This document shows, in pieces, positions 19,622-28,249 of a DNA stretch of 64,000 nucleotides. Origin of the DNA: Methylibium sp. (GTDB taxonomy: Bacteria > Pseudomonadota > Gammaproteobacteria > Burkholderiales > Burkholderiaceae_C); the NCBI RefSeq assembly GCF_013817345.1, contig NZ_JACDCW010000004.1, positions 1 to 64,000 of the forward strand, read 5' to 3'. Below the pieces are notes generated by a model, which made no database searches, was not told where the DNA came from, and worked only from the letters and a program-made list of their open reading frames with translations. Both the position numbers and the translations under genes were made by a program. Numbering within the stretch: position 1 is the stretch's first letter; every line of letters starts with the position of its first letter.

Positions 19622-22251
19622 TGAATCTCCTCCCCGGGGTCGCCGGTCGTTGTGTCGGTTTCCGCATCGGCAGCGTCGTTCTCGACGATGCGCTGCAGTC
19701 CGCTGAGCTGCGAGTCGGCGTCCAGGGCGATCAAGGTGACGCCCTGGGTGGCGCGGCCGAGTTCACGGATCTCGCTGACCCGCGTGCGCACCAGCACACC
19801 GCGGTCGGTGATGAGCATGATCTCGTCTGCCGGCCGGACCAACGTGGCCGCGACGACCTTGCCGTTGCGCTCGGTCTGCTGGATCGCGATCATGCCTTTG
19901 GTGCCACGGCCATGCCGTGTGTACTCGGTGATCGAGGTGCGCTTGCCGTAGCCGTTTTCCGTTGCGGTGAGCACGCTCTGGCTTTCGTCTTCTGCGACCA
20001 GCATCGCGATCACGTTCTGGCCTTCCTCCATCATCATGCCGCGCACGCCGCGCGCGTTGCGGCCCATGGGGCGGACATCGTTTTCGTTGAAGCGCACCGC
20101 CTTGCCGCCATCGGAGAACAGCATCACGTCGTGGCCGCCGTCGGTCAGTGCTGCACCGATGAGGTGGTCGCCCGGATCGAGGTCGACGGCGATGATGCCG
20201 GCCTTGCGCGGGTTGTTGAACTCGTCCAACGCGGTCTTCTTCACCGTGCCGAGCGCCGTGCCCATGAAGATGAAGTGATCGGCCGGAAAACTGCGGAATT
20301 CGCCGGTCAGCGGCAGCACGACAGTGATTTTTTCGCCGGCCTGCAGCGGAAACATGTTGACGATGGGCTTGCCGCGCGCATTGCGCGAGCCTTGCGGCAC
20401 TTCCCAGACCTTGAGCCAGTAAACCCGGCCGCGGTCGCTGAAGCACAGCATCCAGTCGTGGGTGTTGGCAATGAAGAGCTGGTCGATCCAGTCGTCTTCC
20501 TTGGTCTGCGTGGCCTGCTTGCCGCGACCGCCGCGGCGCTGAGCCCGGTACTCTGCGAGCGGCTGGCTTTTCACGTAGCCGGTGTGGCTGAGCGTCACCA
20601 CCATGTCGGTCGGCGTGATCAGGTCCTCGGTACCGAGTTCCTGCACGTTGTGTTCGATGCGGCTGCGCCGTGCGCCCAGCTTGGTCTGGCCGAACTCCTG
20701 CTTCAGCGCGATCAGTTCCTCGCCAATGATGACGGTCACACGCTCGGGTTTGGAGAGAATGTCCAGCAGATCGGCGATCTGCGCCATCACCTCCTTGTAC
20801 TCGCCGATGATCTTGTCCTGCTCGAGGCCCGTCAGGCGCTGCAGGCGCATCTGCAGGATCTCGCCGGCCTGGTCATCCGACAGGCGGTACAAGCCGTCGG
20901 GCTGCATGCCGTAGCTGGCGGGCAAACCATCGGGCCGGTAAGCTTCCCGACCGCCGGGGGTATCGACCTCGGCACGCGCGAGCATCTCCCGCACCAATGA
21001 CGATTCCCAGTTGTGTGCCATCAGCCCCTGCCTCGCCAGGGGCGGTGTCGGCGAATTCTTGATGATTTCGATGAAGCGGTCGATGTTGGCCAGCGCCACC
21101 GCCAGACCTTCGAGCACGTGGCCCCGTTCGCGCGCCTTGCGCAGCTCGAACACCGTGCGCCGTGTGACGACTTCGCGGCGGTGCTCGAGGAAGATAGCGA
21201 CCAGTTCGCGCAAATTGCACAGCTTGGGCTGGCCGTCGATCAGCGCAACCATGTTGACGCCGAAGCTGTCCTGCAGCTGGGTCTGCTTGTACAGGTTGTT
21301 GAGCACCACCTCGGGCACTTCACCGCGCTTGAGTTCGATGACGACGCGCATGCCGGACTTGTCGGATTCGTCCTGGATATGGCTGATGCCTTCGAGCTTC
21401 TTCTCGTGAACGAGCTCGGCCATGCGCTCGAGCAGCGTCTTCTTGTTTACCTGATACGGGATTTCATCGACGATGATGGCCTGGCGTTGGCCGCGATCGA
21501 TGTCTTCGAAGTGGCACTTGGCGCGCATCACCACCTTGCCGCGCCCGGTGCGATAACCCTCGCGCACGCCGACCAGGCCGTAGACGATGCCGGCGGTCGG
21601 GAAGTCGGGCGCCGGAATGATTTCCATCAACTCGTCGATGGAAGCGTCGGGGTTTCTCAATAAGTGCAGGCAGGCGTCGACCACCTCGTTCAAGTTGTGC
21701 GGCGGAATATTGGTCGCCATCCCGACAGCGATACCTGACGATCCGTTGACCAGCAGATTGGGAAGCCGTGTTGGCAGCACCAGCGGCTCTTTTTCCGAGC
21801 CGTCGTAGTTCGGCCCGAAGTCCACCGTTCCTTTGTCCAGATCGGCCAACATTTCGTGGGCAATCTTCGACAGACGGATTTCGGTGTAGCGCATCGCGGC
21901 GGCGTTGTCCCCGTCGACCGATCCGAAATTGCCTTGTCCGTCGACCAGCATGTGACGCAGCGAGAAATCTTGCGCCATCCGCACGATGGTGTCGTAGACC
22001 GCCGTGTCGCCGTGCGGATGGTATTTGCCGATCACGTCACCGACGATGCGAGCGCTTTTCTTGTAGGCGCGGTTCCAGTCGTTGTTCAGTTCGTGCATTG
22101 CAAACAGCACGCGCCGGTGGACTGGCTTGAGACCGTCGCGCGCGTCTGGGAGGGCGCGGCCGACGATCACGCTCATTGCGTAGTCGAGGTAGGAGCGCCG
22201 CATCTCCTCTTCGAGGCTGATCGGCAGGGTTTCCTTGGCGAATTGGCTCAT
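19618..22251 (-). CDS. gyrA: DNA gyrase subunit A
   Basis: A 877-residue subunit that breaks and rejoins DNA during negative supercoiling. Numbering is collinear with Escherichia coli over the N-terminus: quinolone region [13 protein letters not shown] with Thr83 and Asp87, and catalytic Tyr122 in [10 protein letters not shown]. The C-terminal pinwheel has the GyrA box QRRGGRG, needed for DNA wrapping, and six blades ending in an acidic tail. The start [19 protein letters not shown] at 22251 fits the family; an upstream in-frame ATG is unlikely. It heads the minus-strand operon gyrA-DUF2059-serC-pheA-tyrA-aroA/cmk and is divergent from the OmpA lipoprotein gene. Confidence 0.97.
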   Translation of the reverse strand: MSQFAKETLPISLEEEMRRSYLDYAMSVIVGRALPDARDGLKPVHRRVLFAMHELNNDWNRAYKKSARIVGDVIGKYHPHGDTAVYDTIVRMAQDFSLRHMLVDGQGNFGSVDGDNAAAMRYTEIRLSKIAHEMLADLDKGTVDFGPNYDGSEKEPLVLPTRLPNLLVNGSSGIAVGMATNIPPHNLNEVVDACLHLLRNPDASIDELMEIIPAPDFPTAGIVYGLVGVREGYRTGRGKVVMRAKCHFEDIDRGQRQAIIVDEIPYQVNKKTLLERMAELVHEKKLEGISHIQDESDKSGMRVVIELKRGEVPEVVLNNLYKQTQLQDSFGVNMVALIDGQPKLCNLRELVAIFLEHRREVVTRRTVFELRKARERGHVLEGLAVALANIDRFIEIIKNSPTPPLARQGLMAHNWESSLVREMLARAEVDTPGGREAYRPDGLPASYGMQPDGLYRLSDDQAGEILQMRLQRLTGLEQDKIIGEYKEVMAQIADLLDILSKPERVTVIIGEELIALKQEFGQTKLGARRSRIEHNVQELGTEDLITPTDMVVTLSHTGYVKSQPLAEYRAQRRGGRGKQATQTKEDDWIDQLFIANTHDWMLCFSDRGRVYWLKVWEVPQGSRNARGKPIVNMFPLQAGEKITVVLPLTGEFRSFPADHFIFMGTALGTVKKTALDEFNNPRKAGIIAVDLDPGDHLIGAALTDGGHDVMLFSDGGKAVRFNENDVRPMGRNARGVRGMMMEEGQNVIAMLVAEDESQSVLTATENGYGKRTSITEYTRHGRGTKGMIAIQQTERNGKVVAATLVRPADEIMLITDRGVLVRTRVSEIRELGRATQGVTLIALDADSQLSGLQRIVENDAADAETDTTTGDPGEEIQ

Positions 22252-22347
22252 GCGTGGGGCACTGGTCGGCGGTAAGGATCCGCAGACGACGCAGCGCGCA
22301 GGCACGCGCGCTGCTGTGATGGGCGGGGAAGGCCTGATTCTATGTGT

Positions 22348-22367
22348 GCCAGGGCTGTCGCCCTGGC
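22348..22367. other. Inverted repeat in the gyrA/OmpA divergent region
   Basis: An 8-bp perfect inverted repeat (GCCAGGGC, loop TGTC, then its complement) lies in the 294-base region between the divergent gyrA and OmpA-lipoprotein genes, about 97 bases upstream of the gyrA start. It could be an operator or a hairpin in the gyrA leader. Nothing else was assigned in the gyrA-proximal half of this region. Confidence 0.3.
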
Positions 22368-22409
22368 GCAACAACCGTTCGCCTCCTCACACAGGCGACA
22401 GGCAAAGAC

Positions 22410-22437
22410 TTGTCCCTTAGATGTCGTATGGCACAAT
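22410..22437 (+). promoter_or_regulatory. Candidate sigma70 promoter of the OmpA-type lipoprotein
   Basis: TTGTCC (22410-22415) and CACAAT (22432-22437) are separated by 16 bases and each matches four of six consensus positions. Transcription would start near 22444, leaving a leader of about 100 bases before the ATG at 22546. The local sequence is less GC-rich than its surroundings, which supports a promoter here. Confidence 0.35.
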
Positions 22438-22545
22438 GATTTGTCAGTTCTAAAGCGTGCAGAAGCCGGTAATAGCCGGCATCCGTTCGTTATTTGTTTA
22501 TGGACACGTGCAGCTGTTGCTGCGGCCCATCCTGAGAGGAGAATC

Positions 22546-23214
22546 ATGAATAAATTAAACAAGGTGGCGGTGCTCTTCGCCGTCGCTGCCCTCGCCGGTT
22601 GTGCGTCCACGGCGCCTGGCGGTTCGGCTTCCGGCACGAGCGACAACTGGAAAAACGTCGAAGGTAATGTCTGGAAGAACGGCACCAGCGAGCTGTGCTG
22701 GCGCGACAATTCTTGGTCCCCAGCGACTGCCGACCCGCGTTGCGATGGCGCACCGCCGCCGCCTGCTCCGCCGCCTGCTCCGGTGGCTGCACCGGCCCCG
22801 GCTCCTGTCGCGCCACCGCCCCCTGCTCCCGCTCCGATCGTTGTTCCGGCGCCGGTTAGCGAAAAGGTGACATTCGCTGCCGACACCTTCTTCGACTTCG
22901 ACAAGGCCGTTCTCAAGCCGGCGGGTCGTGAGAAGATCGACGACTTGGTCAGCAAGATGGGTGGAATGAACCTCGAGGTGGTCATCGCCGTGGGTCACAC
23001 CGACTCCATCGGCTCCGATGCTTATAACCAGCGTCTCTCGTTGCGCCGTGCCAATGCGGTCAAGGCTTACATCCAGTCCAAGGGTGTCGAGCAGAATCGG
23101 ATTTACGTTGAAGGCAAGGGCGAGAAGCAGCCTGTGGCCGACAACAAGACCGCCGAAGGCCGAGCCAAGAATCGTCGGGTTGAAATCGAAGTGGTCGGTA
23201 CGCGCACTCGATAA
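22546..23214 (+). CDS. OmpA-family lipoprotein
   Basis: A 222-residue outer-membrane lipoprotein. The signal peptide ends in the lipobox LAGC (Cys20). A short domain with one Cys pair ([18 protein letters not shown]) and a Pro/Ala linker of about 40 residues follow. The C-terminal OmpA/Pal domain (about 105-220) binds peptidoglycan: [38 protein letters not shown] and NRRVEIEV. Likely role is anchoring the outer membrane to the wall. RBS AGGAGA lies 6 bases before the ATG. The gene is monocistronic, with its own candidate promoter and a terminator. Confidence 0.93.
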   Translation: MNKLNKVAVLFAVAALAGCASTAPGGSASGTSDNWKNVEGNVWKNGTSELCWRDNSWSPATADPRCDGAPPPPAPPPAPVAAPAPAPVAPPPPAPAPIVVPAPVSEKVTFAADTFFDFDKAVLKPAGREKIDDLVSKMGGMNLEVVIAVGHTDSIGSDAYNQRLSLRRANAVKAYIQSKGVEQNRIYVEGKGEKQPVADNKTAEGRAKNRRVEIEVVGTRTR

Positions 23215-23234
23215 GCAGCAACTGCTGTCTCGAC

Positions 23235-23262
23235 AACCCCGCTGCGGCGGGGTTTTCTTTTT
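23235..23262 (+). terminator. Rho-independent terminator after the OmpA lipoprotein
   Basis: An 8-bp stem (AACCCCGC / GCGGGGTT) with loop TGCG is followed by TTCTTTTTT. It lies 20 bases after the stop codon and separates the lipoprotein gene from ubiG. Confidence 0.9.
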
Positions 23263-23333
23263 TCAAAGCGTTGGGAAGTCGCCGTGCAACCCAAAACGGG
23301 TCGGGCTGTTTCGTTGCCGCTAACATCTATGGC

Positions 23334-24032
23334 ATGACCAATGCCGATCCTCAGGAACTTGCCAAATTCAGCGAGCTCGCCCACCGGTGGTGGGACCCGG
23401 AGAGCGAGTTTCGACCACTGCATCAGATCAATCCGCTGCGGCTCGAATGGATCAACGGACTGGTATCGCTACGAGAACAGCGCGCACTCGACGTCGGCTG
23501 CGGCGGCGGAATTCTGAGTGAAGCGATGGCACGGCGAGGTGCCCACGTGCTGGGTATCGATCTTTCGACAAAGGCTTTGAAGGTCGCGCAGCTGCACGCT
23601 TTGGAAGCAGGATCGGTTGCGCCCGAGTACCGCGAAATATCGGCCGAAGGTTTGGCCGAAGAGCAGCCCGGTAGCTTTGATGTCGTCACTTGCATGGAAA
23701 TGCTCGAACATGTGCCCGATCCTGTATCGATCGTGCATGCCTGTGCAGCACTGGCCAAGCCGGGCGGGTGGGTGTTCTTTTCGACACTCAACCGCAATCC
23801 AATGTCTTTCCTGTTCGCGATCGTCGGCGCCGAGTACCTGCTTCGATTGCTGCCTCGAGGGACCCACGAGTACGCGAGGTTCATACGGCCCAGCGAACTG
23901 GCCCGCTGGTGCCGGAACGTCAGGCTGGAGATCGTGGCCACACGGGGCATGACCTACAACCCGCTAACACGCCGCTATGCACTGAGCGAGGACACCCGCG
24001 TGAACTACCTCCTCGCCTGTCGCAAAACATGA
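23334..24032 (+). CDS. ubiG: Ubiquinone biosynthesis O-methyltransferase
   Basis: A 232-residue SAM-dependent enzyme that performs both O-methylations in ubiquinone synthesis. Features: [19 protein letters not shown] and INPLRLEWI at the N-terminus, SAM motif [37 protein letters not shown], and [13 protein letters not shown]. The start [12 protein letters not shown] is the family start. The stop overlaps the gph start as ATGA, a common ubiG-gph pair in Burkholderiales. Confidence 0.96.
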   Translation: MTNADPQELAKFSELAHRWWDPESEFRPLHQINPLRLEWINGLVSLREQRALDVGCGGGILSEAMARRGAHVLGIDLSTKALKVAQLHALEAGSVAPEYREISAEGLAEEQPGSFDVVTCMEMLEHVPDPVSIVHACAALAKPGGWVFFSTLNRNPMSFLFAIVGAEYLLRLLPRGTHEYARFIRPSELARWCRNVRLEIVATRGMTYNPLTRRYALSEDTRVNYLLACRKT

Positions 24033-24724
24033 AAGACGCCATGAAGATGCTTACGAAGGCGCGCTTCGAGGTTCAGGCTGTGCTGTTCGATCTTGACGGC
24101 ACGCTTGCTGACACTGCGCCGGACTTGGGGGGCGCCGTGAACCGCATGCGCGAAAGGCGCGGCATGGCGGCGTTGCCGCTCGAACTGCTGCGCCCGGTTG
24201 CGTCTTCGGGCGCGCGCGGCATGCTTGGCGTTGGCTTCGAAGTGACGCCTGAAACGCCGGGCTACGATCTGCTGCGTGACGAATTCCTTGCCGAATACGC
24301 CTCGGCACTCGACCGCGATTCCCGCTTGTTCGACGGCATCACGGAGTGTCTTGCCGCGCTCCGAACGCAGGGGTTGCGTTGGGGCATCGTCACCAACAAG
24401 GCCGAACGTTTCACGACTCCCGTGGTGGCCGGGCTGGGGCTGGCGGCGCATGCTGCCGTGGTGATCGCCGGCGACACCACCGCATACGCCAAGCCTCATC
24501 CGGCGCCGCTGCTCGAGGCCTGTCGGCGGCTTGGCGTTGCACCGCATCAGACAGTGTATGTGGGCGACGATCTGCGAGACATGCAGGCTGCCCGCGCTGC
24601 AGGCATGCCGTGTATTGCCGCCGCCTATGGTTATCTCGGCGGAACCCCTGATCTGGAAGCATGGGAACCGGACGCAGTGATCGCGACGCCAGGCGCTTTG
24701 CCACCGCTGCTGCGCACTGTTTGA
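24029..24724 (+). CDS. gph: Phosphoglycolate phosphatase
   Basis: A 231-residue HAD-family phosphatase that removes 2-phosphoglycolate. HAD motif I is [14 protein letters not shown] (nucleophile Asp near residue 18), motif II Thr is in GIVTNKAE, motif III Lys is in [15 protein letters not shown], and motif IV is [16 protein letters not shown]. The start MKDAMKML overlaps the ubiG stop; an internal ATG at 24041 is an alternative. The substrate is inferred from the family and from its usual pairing with ubiG. Confidence 0.92.
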   Translation: MKDAMKMLTKARFEVQAVLFDLDGTLADTAPDLGGAVNRMRERRGMAALPLELLRPVASSGARGMLGVGFEVTPETPGYDLLRDEFLAEYASALDRDSRLFDGITECLAALRTQGLRWGIVTNKAERFTTPVVAGLGLAAHAAVVIAGDTTAYAKPHPAPLLEACRRLGVAPHQTVYVGDDLRDMQAARAAGMPCIAAAYGYLGGTPDLEAWEPDAVIATPGALPPLLRTV

Positions 24725-24769
24725 AACCGGCCGGCGCCGGGAGATGGCAAGCGCCACGACGCAAGGGGC

Positions 24770-24801
24770 TTGAAGCGCCGAGCGGCTACCCCACCTACAA
24801 T
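24770..24801 (+). promoter_or_regulatory. Candidate ssrA promoter
   Basis: TACAAT (24796-24801) matches five of six -10 positions and sits 6 bases before the tmRNA 5' end, the expected distance. The nearest -35-like hexamer is TTGAAG at 24770-24775, 20 bases upstream, which is longer than optimal. The -10 is convincing; the -35 is tentative. Confidence 0.5.
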
Positions 24802-24807
24802 GCATTA

Positions 24808-25168
24808 GGGGCCGACCTGGTTTCGACGTGGGTACGGACTCGGAGTGGGGCACGCCGAGCATCAGTGAGCTCGTAAATCCAGCTGAAAACAAACCAACTG
24901 CGAACGAAGAACGTTTCGCCCTCGCCGCTTAACACCGGTGAGCCTCTCAACGGCAGGCCGATGGGCCGGGCCCGCAAGGGCTGAGAGGTCATGCACATCG
25001 GCTGGTTCTGAGCTGCGTCACGCAGCGCTGAACGAGATCTAGTGACTGGCGCTGTCCGTAGCGTGCTCCTGCGCGACGGTAGCGTAAGACTCAAATCAGA
25101 GAGCTAAGCGTGTAGATCTGCCCGGGAATGGCTTGCGGACGGGGGTTCGATTCCCCCCGGCTCCACCA
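24808..25168 (+). ncRNA. ssrA: Transfer-messenger RNA (tmRNA)
   Basis: A one-piece tmRNA that rescues stalled ribosomes by alanine charging and trans-translation of a degradation tag. The 5' end GGGGCCG pairs with CGGCTCC at the 3' end, including the G-U pair at the third position that identifies an alanine acceptor stem, and CCA is encoded. The D-loop-like part is CTGGTTTCGACGTGGG and the T arm is GGGGGTTCGATTCCCCCC. The internal reading frame encodes ANEERFALAA. Pseudoknot segments follow the tag. The gene is intact despite an integrase gene directly downstream, so insertion restored its 3' end. Confidence 0.96.
24900..24932 (+). other. tmRNA tag reading frame (ANEERFALAA)
   Basis: From the resume codon GCG the frame reads Ala-Asn-Glu-Glu-Arg-Phe-Ala-Leu-Ala-Ala and then TAA. 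The Ala-Leu-Ala-Ala end is the ClpXP/ClpAP recognition signal, and AN(D/E)(E/D) at the start matches betaproteobacterial tags. Confidence 0.9.
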
Positions 25169-25300
25169 AGTTACTGTTCTACGAAGTTCACCAAAGACTA
25201 AGGCGCCAAGTAAATCAACGACTTGGCGCCTTTTTTTGTTCGCCGTGGACCGCCGAAGTCCGCAGTAACCGGCCGGTGCTACAGTAACTTACGCAGTAAC
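25168..25300 (+). repeat. CAGTAAC repeats flanking the ssrA attachment point
   Basis: Four copies of CAGTAAC occur between the tmRNA end and the integrase gene: direct copies at 25263-25269, 25282-25288 and 25294-25300, and an inverted copy at 25170-25176. The inverted copy extends to a 10-base match: ACAGTAACTT at 25281-25290 is the exact complement of 25168-25177, which touches the last base of the tmRNA. Short repeats in this position are typical arm-type binding sites for P4-like integrases. Function is inferred from placement. Confidence 0.55.
25200..25238 (+). terminator. Rho-independent terminator after ssrA
   Basis: A 12-bp perfect stem (AAGGCGCCAAGT / ACTTGGCGCCTT) with a 9-base loop is followed by seven T. 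It lies 32 bases after the tmRNA end. Because it is on the element side of the attachment point, the element may have brought its own terminator for ssrA. Confidence 0.9.
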
Positions 25301-25353
25301 TGCCTCAAACGGGTACTGCATCCGAAAAGTTGCTGCATCGGAAGGGCGCTCCC

Positions 25354-26649
25354 ATGGGACGGCATCTGATTCCAGGCGACACAACGATCCGCAGCATCAA
25401 GCCGGGCGACGCGCGCAAGCGTCTGAGCGATGGCGACGGGTTGTATCTGCTGTTGTTCGTCAAAGGTGGCGCCCACGGCTGGCGGCTGGATTACGGCTTC
25501 GGCGGCAAGCGCAAAACACTGAGCCTGGGCACCTATCCCGATACCGGCCTGAGGCTGGCGCGCAAAAAGGCCGACGAGGCGCGCAAGCTGGTGAGCGAGG
25601 GCACCGACCCGAGCGACATTCGCAAGGCGGCGAAGTCGGTGCAGCAGGCCGCTGCGGAAGCGAAGGTGCGCGAGGATGATGGGTTGCTGCCGCTCGATAG
25701 CTTTGAGGCGGTGGCGCGCGAATGGATCGATACCGTGCATGGCTCCAAGGTGAGCGCCGGGCACGCCGAGCGCACGCGCATCCGCTTGGAGCAGGATGTT
25801 TTTCCCTGGCTCGGGGCGGTGCCGCTGGCCGGCATCAAGGCGCCCGACCTGCTGGCTTGCCTGCGCCGGGTGGAAGCGCGCGGCGCGATCGAAACCGCGC
25901 ACCGCATCAAGCAAGCCTGCGGGCAGGTGTTTCGCTACGGCGTTGCAACCGGCCGCTGTGAGCGCGATCCCTCGGGCGACCTGCGCGACGCGCTGCGGCC
26001 GATCGAGACCCGCCACCATGCCGCGATCATCGAACCCGAGCGGGCCGGCGAGCTGCTGCGCGCGATGGCCGACTACCGGGGCCAGCCCGTCACGCGCGCG
26101 GCGCTGCAACTGGCGGCGCTGGTGTTCCAGCGGCCCGGCGAGATTCGTAAGGCGGAGTGGGCGGAGTTCGATCTAGACGCCGGCCTGTGGAGCATCCCGA
26201 GCGAGCGCATGAAGCGCACGCGGCAGGGCAAGGTGAGCGGGTCGGCGCATGTCGTGCCGCTGTCCACGCAAGCCGTTGCGGTGCTGCGCGACTTGCAGCC
26301 GCTCACCGGGCATGGGCGTTTCGTGTTCCCCAGCCTGCGCACAGGCGAGCGCTGCATGAGCGACAACGCGATCCTGTCGGCGCTGCGGCGCATGGGTTTC
26401 CCGAAGGACGAGATGACAGGCCACGGTTTCCGGGCTATGGCCCGCACGATGCTGGCCGAGCGGCTGGGCGTTGACGAGGCAGTGATCGAGGCGCAACTGG
26501 CGCATGCGGTGCGCGATAGTCTCGGGCGTGCGTACAACCGAACCGAGTTCGTGGAGCAGCGCCGCGCAATGATGCAGACATGGGCCGACTATCTCGACAA
26601 GCTGCGCGATGGCGCGGACGTGCTGGCGTTTCCGAACAAGGCCGCATGA
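25354..26649 (+). CDS. P4-type tyrosine integrase
   Basis: A 431-residue site-specific recombinase. The N-terminal DUF4102-type arm-binding domain (about 1-100) has DGDGLYLLLFVKGGAHGWRL and KTLSLGTYPDTGLRLARKKA. A SAM-like core-binding domain follows. The catalytic domain holds Arg in QRPGEIRKAEW (about residue 258), HGFR (about 356-359), a second His in QLAHAV and the nucleophile Tyr in RAYNRTEF (about 393), so it looks active. The start at 25354 has GGAAGGG upstream; an in-frame TTG at 25330 is an alternative. It lies 185 bases after ssrA and reads away from it. Confidence 0.93.
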   Translation: MGRHLIPGDTTIRSIKPGDARKRLSDGDGLYLLLFVKGGAHGWRLDYGFGGKRKTLSLGTYPDTGLRLARKKADEARKLVSEGTDPSDIRKAAKSVQQAAAEAKVREDDGLLPLDSFEAVAREWIDTVHGSKVSAGHAERTRIRLEQDVFPWLGAVPLAGIKAPDLLACLRRVEARGAIETAHRIKQACGQVFRYGVATGRCERDPSGDLRDALRPIETRHHAAIIEPERAGELLRAMADYRGQPVTRAALQLAALVFQRPGEIRKAEWAEFDLDAGLWSIPSERMKRTRQGKVSGSAHVVPLSTQAVAVLRDLQPLTGHGRFVFPSLRTGERCMSDNAILSALRRMGFPKDEMTGHGFRAMARTMLAERLGVDEAVIEAQLAHAVRDSLGRAYNRTEFVEQRRAMMQTWADYLDKLRDGADVLAFPNKAA

Positions 26650-26750
26650 CGGGCTGATTCGTTTTCGCCGCGCCTAGGCTGATCCCCGAAAATCCGCAAC
26701 CTTGGCGGGCCGGCGCGGCGATCCTTTCAGGCGTTGCGCGAGGGGCGCAT

Positions 26751-27329
26751 TTGGAACTCAATCACGAACTGCAGCGGCGGAGGGTTGGGAAGCAGCTCAA
26801 GCAGTACATCGCCGAAGGATCATTCGTATCTCGTGTGTACAACGCGATAGGCTCACAGCTTCACTTCATTCTTGTGGAGTGGCCCGATGAAGATGAAGTG
26901 GCGTTCTCACTGCGTGACCCCATGAATTCACTGCAGGGGTCGCTCCTCAGTGGATGGACGTTTGACCATGGCTGGATCGCAAGTAACGACGGAAGCTACA
27001 CGGACGACAACGGGGCAAAAATTCCAGATGATGTGCCCGCTTCGTGCTCATCCGTTGAACTACTGGCCGCTTACGGACTGTGGTTCGTTGAAACCGAGTT
27101 CTTCGCGTTAGGGCTGCTCCGAGACAGCGACTACAACGAACACGGGTTCACTTACGCGCAGGTTCAGCAGCATCAATGCGCCTGTTTGCTGCTTGCGCAT
27201 GAAGCAGTTCTCTACGCAAAAGAGTTCATTGACGGGAGTCAGCTTAGTCCGGCTGATATTGAGGAGGCGATTAGCCGGCGCAGAACCCCAAGGCCCGGCA
27301 TGTCGGTCGCCGGGATAGGAAGCTTGTAA
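26751..27329 (+). CDS. Unknown cargo protein of the ssrA element
   Basis: A 192-residue soluble protein with no signal peptide or membrane helix. I do not recognise a family. It has a basic helical start (ELNHELQRRRVGKQLKQYIA), a beta-rich middle (SQLHFILVEWPDEDEVAFSL), and a helical second half with three Cys and several His (YAQVQQHQCACLLLAHEAVL). Its base composition is well below the surroundings: 28 of 60 bases are G or C in 26821-26880. No ATG fits; the TTG at 26751 has GAGGGG five bases upstream, and the frame is open from 26658. It is the only clear cargo gene of the element. Confidence 0.65.
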   Translation: MELNHELQRRRVGKQLKQYIAEGSFVSRVYNAIGSQLHFILVEWPDEDEVAFSLRDPMNSLQGSLLSGWTFDHGWIASNDGSYTDDNGAKIPDDVPASCSSVELLAAYGLWFVETEFFALGLLRDSDYNEHGFTYAQVQQHQCACLLLAHEAVLYAKEFIDGSQLSPADIEEAISRRRTPRPGMSVAGIGSL

Positions 27330-27351
27330 ACGGCATCGCTGCGGGCGTAAC

Positions 27352-27524
27352 TCATGCGGCCTGTCCGGCTCGACGCAGCCACTCGCGCACCTGGCCAGCG
27401 CGCCAGCGCGAGCCGCGGCCACTTAGGCGAACCGCATGGGCGGACGTGCCGGCCTTCATGCGCGCGTAGATCGCGGTCTTCCGGAACCCGTCATCGCCAT
27501 GACGGTCGGAAGGACGGCCAGCAT
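27352..27524 (-). pseudogene. AlpA-like excisionase/regulator with one-base frameshift
   Basis: The C-terminal part FRKTAIYARMKAG ... SRWRAGQVREWL is a MerR-type AlpA helix-turn-helix as found in P4-like elements, where AlpA acts as transcriptional activator or excisionase for the integrase. The expected N-terminus (MLAVLPTVMAMTG) is present just upstream, starting at ATG 27524, but in another frame. The two parts join if one G is added in the GGG run (plus-strand CCC at 27487-27489). A conventional ORF from 27537 avoids the frameshift but replaces the conserved LPxVxxxTG part. The gene is thus broken, or the base is a sequencing error. Confidence 0.65.
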
Positions 27525-27633
27525 CAGTCCTATCCATGACCGGGTACGTAGCTTGCTGCAGCCGGTTGCGATGTTCGTGTTCGACGGCTCGCGAAATCGT
27601 CCGATGGACTTCTAGGAAACCCGAGGAGAAATC

Positions 27634-27945
27634 ATGAGAGCGCTATCAATCTTGTCCGCGCTGGCAATCGCCAGTGTTTGTGCGCCCGCACTTTCCCAAA
27701 CCGCTACGGAGCGAGGCAGTGCCGGCTCGACCACAGGCACGACAACGTCCCAGGAAGAGATGAACCGTGGAGTGCCGGGAGTGGATGTGGATGCCGGTCG
27801 CAACGCCAAAGGTGCGATCGATGTCGATCGAGACCAGAACACCAACGTCCGAAACGCACCGGGTGCGCGGGACTTGGATCGCCGAACTGGTGACAAGCCG
27901 ACCGGGACTGATGGAGCACGGGCGCCACGCGCGGACCGCGGGTAA
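27634..27945 (+). CDS. Small secreted Asp/Arg-rich protein
   Basis: A 103-residue protein with a signal peptide (residues 1-21, ending ALSQ) and a mature part that is polar, glycine-rich and probably unstructured (VDVDAGRNAKGAIDVDRDQN). RBS GAGGAGA is 6 bases before the ATG. No domain recognised. It lies just right of the inferred element boundary, so whether it is host or element DNA is unclear. Confidence 0.6.
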   Translation: MRALSILSALAIASVCAPALSQTATERGSAGSTTGTTTSQEEMNRGVPGVDVDAGRNAKGAIDVDRDQNTNVRNAPGARDLDRRTGDKPTGTDGARAPRADRG

Positions 27946-28249
27946 CGGCAGGGCACTCTCGCGACCAGGGCCGCCGTCGTGAGGCCGCTGGTCGCCCCGC
28001 GGGTGAGTGACTCGCGGGAGACCCGCTGCTAGTGTGAGCCCGGCTCGGCCCCACGCTTGCAGGGCTGTAGCCGGTTGATGCAGTGTGTCAGCGCACCGTC
28101 GACCGGTTGCAGGTGCCTGATGCTTGGTGCAGAGGCGGCGGGTTGTGTTGCCTGCGGCATGCAGGAAACAGCAGTTTTCTTGATCGTTCTGCGCGGCTGT
28201 CCGTCGTGCTGTCGCTAACCAATCGTCAAACGAAAGCATAGGAGCCCCG
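27946..28249. other. Intergenic region without a supported gene
   Basis: No convincing coding frame is seen. It holds two GC-rich inverted repeats: GCGACCAG (27961-27968) with its complement at 27988-27995, and GCGGGT (27999-28004) with ACCCGC (28021-28026). Neither has a T run. The last 20 bases provide AGGAG, the RBS for the next gene. Confidence 0.5.

Larger units (their letters stand above)
25169..27600 (+). mobile_element. Small ssrA-linked integrative element, probably a remnant
   Basis: The region starts exactly at the 3' end of the tmRNA gene, a classic integration site, and contains an integrase, a low-GC unknown gene and an AlpA-like regulator with a frameshift. The left boundary is fixed by the tmRNA end. 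The right boundary is uncertain because I find no second copy of the tmRNA 3' segment; I place it near 27600, where host-like composition returns. Lack of replication, packaging or transfer genes and the broken regulator suggest a decayed satellite or island rather than an active element. Confidence 0.6.

Noticed and set aside
21990-22012. GyrA Thr83 as a possible quinolone-resistance change.
   Set aside because: Thr at this position is wild type in many beta- and gammaproteobacteria; without a susceptible relative it is no evidence of resistance.
27352-27537. The unbroken 61-codon frame as a normal small regulator.
   Set aside because: Its first 17 residues have no AlpA character, while the alternative frame supplies the conserved N-terminal part exactly up to the junction.
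28030-28060. A CCCGGCTCGGCCCCA stretch as a possible right attachment site of the ssrA element.
   Set aside because: It shares only a few bases with the tmRNA 3' end and lacks the T-arm sequence; the match is not better than chance.
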